Origin: Microbispora rosea subsp. aerata
GTDB lineage: Bacteria > Actinomycetota > Actinomycetes > Streptosporangiales > Streptosporangiaceae
NCBI RefSeq assembly: GCF_014647835.1
Contig: NZ_BMPY01000005.1
Span: 186,001-250,000 of the forward strand
Direction of reading: 5' to 3'
Length of the DNA stretch: 64,000 nucleotides
Positions 1 through 8,010 of this stretch are shown here, piece after piece. A program made the translations under genes and the position numbers. How positions within the stretch are numbered: the stretch's first letter is position 1; the number at the start of each line of letters is the position of its first letter. The notes under the pieces were generated by a model. That model was given only the letters and a program-made list of their open reading frames with translations, was not told the origin of the DNA and did no database searches.

Positions 1-756
1 CAGGCGCAGCATGGCCGGGTGGACGTGCACCCCGTCGTTGATGAGCTCGACCGTCACCCGCTCGTCCTGCAGCAGGGCGGCGATCGGCCCCGGCGCGCGG
101 TGGCCCAGCGCGGGCATCGCGTTGTAGAGGTGGGTCGCCACGCTCGCCCCCGCCTCGATGCCGTCGAGCGTCTGCTCGTAGGTGGCGTCGCTGTGCCCGA
201 GGGCGGCCACGATTCCCTCGGCGGCGGCGTCCCTGATCACATCGAGGGCGTTCGGCAGCTCCGGGGCGATCGTCAGCATCCGCACATGCCCGCGCCCGGC
301 CTTGACCAGCTCCCGGAACTCCGCCCGGTCGGGGTCGCGCAGCAGCGTGGGCTCGTGCGCGCCGCACCGCGACCTTGCGATGTACGGCCCCTCGAAGTGG
401 ATGCCGGCGATCAGGCCCTGCTCGCACAGGTCGGCGAGCGTCGCGGCGGCCCGCGCGAGCGTGTCCGGCGCGGCGGTGACCAGGCTGGCCATGAGGGTGG
501 TCGTGCCGCGCCCGAGGTGGAAGCCGGCGACCTCGGCGGCGCTCGCGGGGTCGCCGTCGGGGAAGCTTCCACCGGCGCCGCCGTGGCTGTGGATGTCGAC
601 GAAGCCGGGGACCACGGTGCGTCCGCCCAGGCCGAACCCGTCGCGCGGCGCCTGCCCGCGCCCGATGTGGGTGATCCTGCCGTCCTCGATGGTCAGCCAG
701 CCGTCGTGGACGCCGTCGGGAGTGACGACGCGGGCATCGGAAACAGTCACGCTCAT
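1..756 (-). CDS. nagA: N-acetylglucosamine-6-phosphate deacetylase (partial, 3' end off window)
   Basis: The first 252 codons are present, read leftward from an ATG at 756 with a purine-rich GAGGA site just upstream; the C-terminus lies beyond base 1. The enzyme removes the acetyl group from GlcNAc-6-phosphate in the cytoplasm, feeding amino-sugar catabolism. Visible amidohydrolase landmarks in order are VDIHSHGG (metal-binding HxH), HFEGPYIA (catalytic-site Glu), GHSDAT, THLYNAMP and ELINDGVHVHP, all typical of NagA. It is divergent from the methyltransferase gene at 900. The family call is secure; whether it sits in a nag operon cannot be seen. Confidence 0.93.
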   Translation of the reverse strand, partial: MSVTVSDARVVTPDGVHDGWLTIEDGRITHIGRGQAPRDGFGLGGRTVVPGFVDIHSHGGAGGSFPDGDPASAAEVAGFHLGRGTTTLMASLVTAAPDTLARAAATLADLCEQGLIAGIHFEGPYIARSRCGAHEPTLLRDPDRAEFRELVKAGRGHVRMLTIAPELPNALDVIRDAAAEGIVAALGHSDATYEQTLDGIEAGASVATHLYNAMPALGHRAPGPIAALLQDERVTVELINDGVHVHPAMLRL

Positions 757-860
757 GCCGCCATCCTCGCGCGTACGCCGCGAGCCCGCCGCGCCGGGGC
801 GGGCGCCACCCGGGCAGGCACCGACGACGGATCAGCCGAGATCATCATGCGTCGGAAAAG

Positions 861-877
861 ACCTGTACATGACAGGT
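861..877. promoter_or_regulatory. Inverted repeat between nagA and the methyltransferase gene
   Basis: ACCTGT and ACAGGT are perfect 6-base arms separated by five bases in the 143-base divergent gap. The position suits an operator shared by nagA and the downstream gene. The regulator is unknown, and a chance repeat of this size is possible. Confidence 0.35.
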
Positions 878-899
878 GAGTCAGATGTAAGAACTAACG

Positions 900-1628
900 G
901 TGGTCAATGCGCGTGCGAAGTATGGGGTGGACGCTCCCGGCATCCTGACCGGGCTGACGGTGGCCGGAGTCGCCGAGCTGGTGCTCGCCGCAGTGCTCTT
1001 CGGCGTCGGCTGGCCGATCCCGGCCGTCGTGTTGCTGGTCGGCGGGATCGTCCTGGTCGCCGGTGCCGCGCTGTTCGCGCACACGACTCTGCGCGGCAAG
1101 TTCCGGGTCTGGGACGCCGAGCTCGACCGGCTCGGGCTGAAGGGGGACGAACAGGTCCTCGATCTGGGCTGCGGCCGGGGGATGGTGCTGCTCAAGGTCG
1201 CCAAGCGGCTGCCGTCCGGCAAGGCCACCGGCGTCGACCTGTGGCTGACCAAGGACCAGTCGGGCAACAGCCAAGACGCCACCTGGGCCAACGCCCGCGC
1301 GGAGGGGGTCGCCGACCGGGTCGAGCTGGTCACCGGCGACATGCGCGACCTCCCGTTCGACGACGCCACCTTCGACGTGGTCGTCTCCAGCCTCGCCGTG
1401 CACAACATCCCCGATGAGGAGGGCCGCGCGGAGGCGGTGCGCGAGGCCTTCCGCGTGCTCAAGCCGGGTGGCCTGCTGCGGCTCGCCGACATCCGCTTCA
1501 CGCGCCGGTACGCCGAGGTGCTCGGGGAGTGCGGCGCCGCCGACGTCGAGGTCCGCGACCTCGGCTGGCGGTTCTGGTACGGCGGGCCGCACGTCCGCAC
1601 GGTGATGGTCGCCTGCAGGCGCCCCTGA
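900..1628 (+). CDS. Class I SAM-dependent methyltransferase with N-terminal membrane hairpin
   Basis: 242 residues. Roughly residues 12-60 form two hydrophobic segments (GILTGLTVAGVAELVLAA and a second stretch), then a Rossmann methyltransferase fold follows with motif I VLDLGCGRG near residue 85 and the post-I acidic GVDLW. A later VVVSSLAVHN and a typical FRVLKPGG follow near residue 190. This architecture is common for actinobacterial membrane-tethered methyltransferases of unknown substrate. The GTG start has no clear Shine-Dalgarno sequence, so leaderless translation is possible. It is convergent with the hydrolase at 1653 and is probably not part of the peptide cluster. Confidence 0.8.
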   Translation: MVNARAKYGVDAPGILTGLTVAGVAELVLAAVLFGVGWPIPAVVLLVGGIVLVAGAALFAHTTLRGKFRVWDAELDRLGLKGDEQVLDLGCGRGMVLLKVAKRLPSGKATGVDLWLTKDQSGNSQDATWANARAEGVADRVELVTGDMRDLPFDDATFDVVVSSLAVHNIPDEEGRAEAVREAFRVLKPGGLLRLADIRFTRRYAEVLGECGAADVEVRDLGWRFWYGGPHVRTVMVACRRP

Positions 1629-1652
1629 CCGGCCGCCCGCAGGCGTGCGCAC

Positions 1653-2693
1653 TCAAGCCCCGGCGATGGGCAGGCCGTCCAGCCAGCCGCGTACGGCGGC
1701 GAAGAAGTCCGTCGCGTTGCGGTGCAGGTTGAGCGCGTGCCCGGCGCCGGAGAGCACGAAGGTCTCCAGCCCGGCCTCGGCCGGGTAGAACCAGCTCTCC
1801 CAGGCCCGCACCGCGGCGGCGTCGGTGCACTGGAGGTACTCCCCGTTGCAGAACAGGTCGTCGTGCTGCCCGACGGCCACGAACACCGGGACGCGGACGG
1901 CCCCGGAGATCGCGGGATCGCCGGCCTCCGCGAGCGTCGCCTGCTCGCCGGTCGTCATCGTCGCCTTCGTCAGCTCCAGGAGCGCCGGCATCGCCGGTGA
2001 CGCCCCCGCCGCGTCGAGGAACAGGCCCGCCCTGCTGCCCGGCCTGGTCGTCAGATAACCCTCCGGCGGACGCCGCGTGCCGAGGACGGGGTCGCCCGCG
2101 GCGGGCACGATGGCCTCGTTGAGCGCGTCCAGCTTCGGCCCGACGGAGTGGACGAAGCCGCTCGCCACCACCGCGTCCAGGCCGCCGTGCCGGGCCGCGT
2201 CCGTCACCAGCACGCTGGAGCCGAACGAGTGGCCCACGCCGATCACCCGCCGGTAGGCGTGGCCGTCGACCTTCCCGGCCCGCAGCAGGCCCACCACCTC
2301 GTGGATCGCGTCGACCTCGGTGCTCAGCGTCACGTCCTGCGCCGGCGGCCGGTCGCTGAGGCCGCTGCCCGGCCGGTCGAGGGCGAGCACGGCGTATCCG
2401 GCGTCGGTCATGTACGTCACGTACGGGCGGCTGCGGGCGTCGGCGGGGGTGAGCCAGTACGTCTGGTCGAAGGTGGCGCCCGCGAGCAGCAGTTGCACGG
2501 CGGCGGGGGCCCGCCCGCCGGGACGGCACAGCGTGCCCCTGAGGGTCGTCTTGTGGGCGGCCACGGTGACCGGGACGGACACCAGACGGCATCCGGGGGT
2601 CGTCGCCGCGGCGGGCGGCGCGGGCAGCCCGGCGAGGAGCAGCAGCGCCGTGCCGGCGGTCAGCAGGGCGCGCGCGATCACGTTTTTGGCCAT
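1653..2693 (-). CDS. Secreted alpha/beta hydrolase, last gene of the peptide operon
   Basis: 346 residues starting at ATG 2693. Residues 1-30 are a signal peptide (AGTALLLLAGLPAPPAAA before the mature TTPGC). The alpha/beta-hydrolase core carries the nucleophile elbow GHSFG (Ser156), a GQHDD loop that supplies the acid, and GAGHALN near the C-terminus with the catalytic His. It follows the LLM oxidoreductase by 8 bases on the same strand, so it is probably the distal gene of the azole-peptide operon. It could act outside the cell on the peptide (ester or amide hydrolysis, or self-protection), but that role is inference from position. The reading frame stays open further upstream; the signal peptide fixes the start. 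Confidence 0.8.
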   Translation of the reverse strand: MAKNVIARALLTAGTALLLLAGLPAPPAAATTPGCRLVSVPVTVAAHKTTLRGTLCRPGGRAPAAVQLLLAGATFDQTYWLTPADARSRPYVTYMTDAGYAVLALDRPGSGLSDRPPAQDVTLSTEVDAIHEVVGLLRAGKVDGHAYRRVIGVGHSFGSSVLVTDAARHGGLDAVVASGFVHSVGPKLDALNEAIVPAAGDPVLGTRRPPEGYLTTRPGSRAGLFLDAAGASPAMPALLELTKATMTTGEQATLAEAGDPAISGAVRVPVFVAVGQHDDLFCNGEYLQCTDAAAVRAWESWFYPAEAGLETFVLSGAGHALNLHRNATDFFAAVRGWLDGLPIAGA

Positions 2694-2701
2694 GTCAACC
2701 C

Positions 2702-3751
2702 CTACAGGCTCGGAAGCACCTTGTCGAGGAACCGTTCGAGACTCGCGACGGCGACCTGTCCCGGCACCGCGCCGAAGTCCATCTGCCACAGGAACCCGTC
2801 GACGCCGAGCACCTCGGCGATCTCGTGGACGCGCTCGGCGACGGTGGCGGGGGAGCCGACGACGGCGCTGCCCATGGTCCGGAACGTCGCGGGATCGAGC
2901 GCCCGGATCGCCCGGCTCATGCCGGTGTAGCCGCGGTAGTCCGCCGACGTCGCGGACAGCCAGGACTCGGTGGCCGACGCCCACACGTCGAGGTAGGCCC
3001 GCAGCAGCGGGTCGGCGATCCGCTGCGCCTCCTCGTCGCTGTCGCCGACGTACAGGGGGAGGCTGGCCACCACCCGCGGCGGGTCCGCGTGCCCCGCCTC
3101 GGCGTACGCCTCGCGATACACGGCGATGTGGTCGCTCATCTCGGCCAGCGGCGTGAGGGCCGGGGTGACGAGCAGGTTGTGGCCGCGCTCGCCGATCCAG
3201 GCGAAGCTGGAGCGCGAGCGGACGGCCGCGACCCACACCGGCGGATGGGGCCGCTGCACCGGCCGGGGCAGGATCGTGACGTTCTCGAACCGGAAGAACG
3301 GCGTGTCGACGCTGACCCGCTCCTCGCTCCACAGCCGCACCACGGTCTCCACCGTCGCGGTGAAGCGCTCCCTGCTCCCGTCCATCGGCACCTGGAACAC
3401 CTCGAACTCCTGCGGCAGGTACGCGCGCGCGAAGCCGACGTCGAGCCGTCCCCCGCTGATCGCGTCGACCATCGCCGCCTCGGAGGCGAGCTGCACGGGG
3501 TGGTGGAAGACCGGCAGCACGCATCCCGTCATCAGCCGGATCCGCGTCGTGGCGGCGGCCACCGCGGACAGGAAGGCGAGCGGGCTCGGGCAGTAGCCGC
3601 CGTACGCGCCGAGGTAGTGCTCGGTCATCTTCACGTGGCTCATCCCGCCCTGGTCGGCGAGACGGCTCAGCAGCAGCACGTCGCGGAAGTAGTCGTCCGG
3701 CGACTTGGTCCCGGGCGCGCAGTCGGGGAGCAGCGACAGGCCGTGGAACAT
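2702..3751 (-). CDS. LLM-class flavin-dependent oxidoreductase
   Basis: 349 residues, full length for the luciferase-like monooxygenase family. The N-terminus MFHGLSLLPDCAPG is followed by an HVKMTEHYLG..PSPLAFLSA stretch, then IRLMTGCVLPVFHHPVQLASEAAMVDAISGGRLDVG split over two strands. The hallmark GGRLDVGFARAY appears near residue 107. Such enzymes use reduced FMN or F420 to oxidise small molecules. It sits between the CPBP protease gene (77-base gap) and the secreted hydrolase (8-base gap) on the same strand, which suggests an oxidative tailoring step on the azole peptide. The cofactor cannot be decided from sequence. Confidence 0.82.
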   Translation of the reverse strand: MFHGLSLLPDCAPGTKSPDDYFRDVLLLSRLADQGGMSHVKMTEHYLGAYGGYCPSPLAFLSAVAAATTRIRLMTGCVLPVFHHPVQLASEAAMVDAISGGRLDVGFARAYLPQEFEVFQVPMDGSRERFTATVETVVRLWSEERVSVDTPFFRFENVTILPRPVQRPHPPVWVAAVRSRSSFAWIGERGHNLLVTPALTPLAEMSDHIAVYREAYAEAGHADPPRVVASLPLYVGDSDEEAQRIADPLLRAYLDVWASATESWLSATSADYRGYTGMSRAIRALDPATFRTMGSAVVGSPATVAERVHEIAEVLGVDGFLWQMDFGAVPGQVAVASLERFLDKVLPSL

Positions 3752-3828
3752 GTGCGGTCCTTTCTCCGGAGCCGTGCCCCGGCGATCGGGCCGGGTTTGC
3801 GCGATCGGGCCGGACTCCGGTGATCAGG

Positions 3829-4716
3829 TCAGGCGACGGCGAACAGGAAGAAGGTGACGTGCGCCACCACGAGGGGGAGCAGCACCGGGTAGTGCCAGAA
3901 CAGGACGCTGTGCGTGACGCCCATCACGATCGCGCCGACGACCGGGAACATCGCGGCGCGCCAGGAGGACATCAGGAACACCTGCATGACGGTGAACAGC
4001 AGGCAGGAGGTCGCGATCGCCAGGACCGGCCCCGCGTCACGCAGCCACGTCAGCACCAGCCCGCGGAAGACGATCTCCTCGCTGCCGACCTGTACGGCGG
4101 TGAGCGCCAGCGCGAGGGGGAGGGAGACGGCCTCCATCGTCTTGAGGTGGTGCCGGATCCAGCCGCCGCGCGACAGTCCCAGCCACTGCCGCGTCCGCTC
4201 CCCGCGATCCTCGGCATTCCCCGCGGTGCTCCGTCCGGAGCTTCGCGCGGTGGCCCGTACGGCGCTCCACCCGGTGGTCCGCACGGCGGCGTCCACGGCG
4301 CCGCCCGCGGTCGCCGGCACGGTCCGCGCGCCCCGCACGGATCCGGTACGGCGCCGGCCCCTCGCCTGCACGCCCTCGATCAGCACGCGGCACAGCAGCG
4401 ACCCGAGCGCCACCTCCCCGACGCCGATGGCCGCGCCCAGCGCGATCAGATCGAGCCGGGCGGCCCCCGAGACGAACCGGGTGAGGTCGATCCCGGTGAC
4501 GAGGACGAGGAGGGCCACGACGAGGACGTGGCTCGCGCCCGCCGCCGCCAGCTCCAGCACGCCGCCGCGCTCGCTGGCGTCCCAGCGGCGGCCGAACGGC
4601 AGGGAGTGGGCGGCCCGGCGGCACAGGGCGAACAGCGCGGCCTTGGCGTACTTGTAGTAGACGACGACGAACACCGTCAGCACGAGCGCCCGCAGCGCCC
4701 AGGGCAGGTCGTTCAC
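3829..4716 (-). CDS. CPBP-family membrane protein with degraded protease motifs
   Basis: 295 residues from a GTG at 4716 that overlaps the upstream stop as GTGA, so translation is coupled to the preceding CPBP gene. It has several membrane spans with a long basic, low-complexity loop at about residues 115-180. Motif 1 is intact (EEIVFR, Glu213, Glu214 and Arg218). Motif 2 should be FxxxH but reads FTVMQ (Gln245), and motif 3 keeps His286 but ends in Phe290 instead of Asn. In SagE-type clusters CPBP proteins are linked to leader removal or immunity; this copy may be non-proteolytic. The pairing with an intact copy is what is unusual. Confidence 0.75.
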   Translation of the reverse strand: MNDLPWALRALVLTVFVVVYYKYAKAALFALCRRAAHSLPFGRRWDASERGGVLELAAAGASHVLVVALLVLVTGIDLTRFVSGAARLDLIALGAAIGVGEVALGSLLCRVLIEGVQARGRRRTGSVRGARTVPATAGGAVDAAVRTTGWSAVRATARSSGRSTAGNAEDRGERTRQWLGLSRGGWIRHHLKTMEAVSLPLALALTAVQVGSEEIVFRGLVLTWLRDAGPVLAIATSCLLFTVMQVFLMSSWRAAMFPVVGAIVMGVTHSVLFWHYPVLLPLVVAHVTFFLFAVA

Positions 4717-5570
4717 GCCGGCGCCCCCCACATGCCCCGGGCGGCCCGGCCCCGCCGCGCCACCGGTTCGCTGCGCCGGTAGCGCCACACCCACACGTTG
4801 AACACCACATGGGCGACGACCGCCGCCAGCACGTTGCCGGTGAGCAGGGTCGCCGCGCACGCCGCCAGCGCGAGCGGGGTCTTGGCGAGCACCTGCACCC
4901 AGCCGAAGAAGACGTGTGAGCAGGCGAACACCGCCGCGGCCACGACCAGCCCGCCGGCCGCGAGCCACCAGCCGGGGAGCAGCAGGGCGAGCCGGGTCAG
5001 CAGGCCGCGGAAGACCAGTTCCTCCCCTATCGCCACGGCGACCAGCAGTTCGAGCCGGACCCGCAGGTCGCCGTCCGTCGGCGCGTAGTCGTTGCGCGCG
5101 CGGACCAGACCGGTGCGGCGGCGCTCGGACACCCGCGTGCCCGAGGCGGCGAACCCCGAGGGGCGCGCCGCCGTCATCCGCTGCGGCGCCGGCCGCGCGG
5201 GCGCGGGGCGCGCCGTGCGCCAGGCCGTGGTGATCGCCAGGTCCGTCCGTACGACCAGCGGGCCGAGCACGGCACCGAGCGCGGCGCCCGCCGGCAGCCC
5301 CCACCATCCGGCCGGATGTCCGGGGACCGGCTGCACCACCGAGCCGGGGCCGAGCAGCACCGCCCCCGCGGCGACCAGCGCGCCCATGAGCAGCACATGC
5401 ACGCCGAGCAGCGGCAGCCGCCGCACCCAGGCCCACCGCGTGTGCAGGTGGGCCGCGAGCGTCAGGCAGGCCAGCGACAGCAGGGCCAGCGCGGTCAGCG
5501 CGTACGCCCTGGTGTCGGAGAGCGAGGCGTCCGGCATGCCCGGTGCGTCAGGGATAAGGGTGGGGGTCAT
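4713..5570 (-). CDS. CPBP-family intramembrane metalloprotease (SagE-like, immunity or leader peptidase)
   Basis: 285 residues. Hydrophobic spans lie around 25-40, 55-78, 85-105, 172-200, 205-222 and 235-260. All three CPBP motifs are present: EELVFR (Glu183, Glu184, Arg188), FACSH (Phe215, His219) and HVVFN (His254, Asn258), the putative metal and catalytic residues of the Rce1/CAAX-like glutamic/zinc protease fold. The start at 5570 overlaps the YcaO stop by 23 bases. In streptolysin-type clusters this family cleaves leaders or protects the producer; here the first role is plausible because no other peptidase is in the operon. Confidence 0.82.
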   Translation of the reverse strand: MTPTLIPDAPGMPDASLSDTRAYALTALALLSLACLTLAAHLHTRWAWVRRLPLLGVHVLLMGALVAAGAVLLGPGSVVQPVPGHPAGWWGLPAGAALGAVLGPLVVRTDLAITTAWRTARPAPARPAPQRMTAARPSGFAASGTRVSERRRTGLVRARNDYAPTDGDLRVRLELLVAVAIGEELVFRGLLTRLALLLPGWWLAAGGLVVAAAVFACSHVFFGWVQVLAKTPLALAACAATLLTGNVLAAVVAHVVFNVWVWRYRRSEPVARRGRAARGMWGAPA

Positions 5571-6948
5571 GACGGCGGAATCCTCCGTACGCGGCGAACC
5601 GCGCGTGCGCCGCGGGCGGGGCGCTGGGCAGCGGCAGGGTCACGAGGTCGGGGCACCAGAAGCGGGCGACGACGAACCCGAGGTCGGCGACGTCCACCGT
5701 GGTGAAGTCGGCCGCGTACAGGCGCTTGCCGGTGGCGTGGAAGGCCCGCACGAGCTCGCGCGCCCGGACCCCGGCGGGCCGGTCGTCGTCGGGCGGCAGG
5801 TCGTCGGCGGAGGCGTCGTCGCGGTCGCCGAACCTCTCCTCGACCACCCGCGCTCCCTCCGGGGTGGCGGCGAGGGTGACGTTGGACTCCAGGTCGAAGA
5901 TGTCCTCGCGCTCGGCGGTCCGCTGCTCGAACCGCTGCTGCAACGCCGACCACACCGCCAGGCCCCGCACGCCCGCCGCTTCGAGCAGCGCGCGATACAT
6001 GGCGCGTTCGAGCCCGCCGTCGATGCCGAGGCCGACCGCCACGGCGGGCAGCCGGCCGTCCCTGCTGCGGATCAGGCAGGCGACGGTGAACCCGGGCAGG
6101 TCCGCGCTGGGCAGCAGATGAAACTCCGGCTGGTCGCCCCTGGCCTCGAAGGAGTCGCCGATGATCCGCTCCAGCGCCGCCGTCCTGGACCCCGGGCGGA
6201 TGCGCGTCGAGCGGCTGCCGCCGTACCAGTGGCTGAGCGCCGCGTCGATCTGCACCATCTCTTCCAGCGCGTTGAGGGCGGCGCGGTCGGGGTCGGTGTG
6301 CGCCGCCGTGCCGGTGGACACCGCCGGCGCGAGCCAGGGCTCGCCCCTGTGGTCCTGGACCACGTAGCCGACCAGCAGCAACTGGGCCGGGACCCAGCAG
6401 TCGCGGCCGTCGCTCAGCCGGGTGGCCCGCACCCAGCCCAGCACGTCGCCGTCCCGGCGCGGCCGGAACGGGAACCCGGGGCGGCCGTACTGCTCGGCGC
6501 TGTACGGCGCGGCGGGGCCGGCGTCCCAGCACTCCCCGGCGGAGGTCAGCTCCTCGGCCGTGGCGTAGCGGATCGGGAACCGCCCGCTCACCGGGGCCAC
6601 GTAGCCGCCGTACCGCTCCACCACCTCGCCGAGCGTCCTGATGTGCGACTCGAACGGGCGCAGGCCGTACCCGCCGATGTGGTAGGCGCCGATCTTCGGC
6701 GCGGGCAGGCCGCGCAGCACGTGCACGCCGGTGAGCTCGCCGCCCGCCACCATCAGGCGCGGGCCGCCGCGCTGCCGCTGCAGGAAGCCCATGGACGGCA
6801 TCAGCCCGCACAGGGGGGAGTGCATCCGGGCCCGCAGCCGGGCGGTGAACTGGTCGGGGGCCTCCACGACACGCGGGGCCAGCGCGGCGGGCGTTTCCGT
6901 CACGGCCGGAGGCTCCGTCAGCAGGGATTGGGCCGTCACGTCAGGCAT
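5548..6948 (-). CDS. YcaO-domain azoline-forming cyclodehydratase
   Basis: 466 residues. YcaO proteins use ATP to activate backbone amides so that Cys, Ser or Thr side chains cyclise to azolines. Visible features are the ATP-site helix with E100, E108, E111 and R112 (RTLGEVVER), a second acidic helix NALEEMVQIDAA near residue 230, and a C-terminus ending PHPYP, a PxPxP tail characteristic of azoline-forming YcaOs and thought to order the active site. It overlaps the stop of the leader-binding partner gene by eight bases (ATGCCTGA), consistent with a two-protein cyclodehydratase made at equal levels. This is the signature gene of the cluster. Confidence 0.93.
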   Translation of the reverse strand: MPDVTAQSLLTEPPAVTETPAALAPRVVEAPDQFTARLRARMHSPLCGLMPSMGFLQRQRGGPRLMVAGGELTGVHVLRGLPAPKIGAYHIGGYGLRPFESHIRTLGEVVERYGGYVAPVSGRFPIRYATAEELTSAGECWDAGPAAPYSAEQYGRPGFPFRPRRDGDVLGWVRATRLSDGRDCWVPAQLLLVGYVVQDHRGEPWLAPAVSTGTAAHTDPDRAALNALEEMVQIDAALSHWYGGSRSTRIRPGSRTAALERIIGDSFEARGDQPEFHLLPSADLPGFTVACLIRSRDGRLPAVAVGLGIDGGLERAMYRALLEAAGVRGLAVWSALQQRFEQRTAEREDIFDLESNVTLAATPEGARVVEERFGDRDDASADDLPPDDDRPAGVRARELVRAFHATGKRLYAADFTTVDVADLGFVVARFWCPDLVTLPLPSAPPAAHARFAAYGGFRRHDPHPYP

Positions 6949-7978
6949 CGATCCACCGCCGTACGTCGAAGTACAGTTCGGTCGCCTCCCGCTCGGGCAC
7001 CGGCCCGCAGGCCCGGCAGCCGGGCAGGCGCAGCACCTCGGAGTAGGCGATCTCCATGGTCGGGACGTAGACGCCGAGCACCTTGCCGAGCGTGGTGGTG
7101 GTCCCGGTCAGCGCCAGGTTGAGCGCCTCCAGCCCCACGTGCCCGGCGACCAGGGCGCGCAGCGCGTCGAGGGTGGGCGGCTCGCCGGCGCGGATCGACC
7201 GGCGGACGAGGGCGTCCTTGTATCGCTGGTAGCCGGCCGACTCCCGCAGGTTCATCAGCACCCGGGTCTCGAAGCAGGCGAAGCAGGCCGAGGTCGGCGG
7301 GAAGAACGAGGGGCCGATCAACAGCATCGGGCCGTCGATCGCCGCCTGGATCCACGGGATGCGCAGCGCCAGGGCGATCCGGTTGAGCGCGGTGAGGCGC
7401 AGCGGGTGGGGTTCCTCGGCGACGTGCACCAGCAGCTTGCCGCGCCACGGCTCGAACCGCTCGGTGAACCGCTCGAAGGCCAGCCCGTCCTCCAGGGCGA
7501 CCAGGTCGGCGTCCAGCAGGGCGCGGTGCAGCGGGTCGTGCTTGTCCGCCACCTCGACGCCGCCCGGCAGGCTGCCCTCCAGCACGCGGGCGGTCGCCGC
7601 CGCCAGCGCGCCGCCGCCCAGGACGACCACGGGCCGGGCGGGCGCCTCGGCGGTGTACGCCCCGGTGCTCTCCAGGTAGCCGTCCAGCGCGGTCTCCGGC
7701 CCCCGCGCGATCACCCCGAGCTGGTCGAGGTGGTCCACCAGCGCCTCGACCTCGGCCCTGGTCACCCCGTTGGCCTTGGCCACGTCGGCCCGGCTGGTCG
7801 TGCCGTCGAGGTCGCGGAGCAGGCCGTACAGCCGGCCCGTCCTGGCGTGGTCGGTCAAGGTGTAGGAGCGCACGTTCCAGACGCCCTGGCGCAGCTCCAC
7901 GGTGTCGGGGTCGTGGGCCACGATGCTGAAGGACGGTTTGATCCTGACGTTCTTGCTCTGTTGCGTCGGCGGTGTCAT
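6941..7978 (-). CDS. TOMM leader-binding cyclodehydratase partner (ThiF/E1-like C protein)
   Basis: 345 residues from ATG 7978, preceded by a GAAAGGAA ribosome site. Residues 1-95 form a winged-helix leader-recognition region (FSIVAHDPDTVELRQG, then DVAKANGVTRAEVEAL). An E1-like Rossmann region follows with VVVLGGGALAAATARVLEG near 117-135, and two CxxC pairs (Cys232/Cys235 and Cys321/Cys324) that should bind zinc. This matches the bacteriocin cyclodehydratase-domain family that presents the precursor to YcaO. It is a stand-alone gene, not fused to YcaO. It lies 32 bases from the radical SAM gene. Confidence 0.88.
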   Translation of the reverse strand: MTPPTQQSKNVRIKPSFSIVAHDPDTVELRQGVWNVRSYTLTDHARTGRLYGLLRDLDGTTSRADVAKANGVTRAEVEALVDHLDQLGVIARGPETALDGYLESTGAYTAEAPARPVVVLGGGALAAATARVLEGSLPGGVEVADKHDPLHRALLDADLVALEDGLAFERFTERFEPWRGKLLVHVAEEPHPLRLTALNRIALALRIPWIQAAIDGPMLLIGPSFFPPTSACFACFETRVLMNLRESAGYQRYKDALVRRSIRAGEPPTLDALRALVAGHVGLEALNLALTGTTTTLGKVLGVYVPTMEIAYSEVLRLPGCRACGPVPEREATELYFDVRRWIDA

Positions 7979-8010
7979 TCGGTGCCTGTTCCTTTCTCGG
8001 GGGCGTGCCG

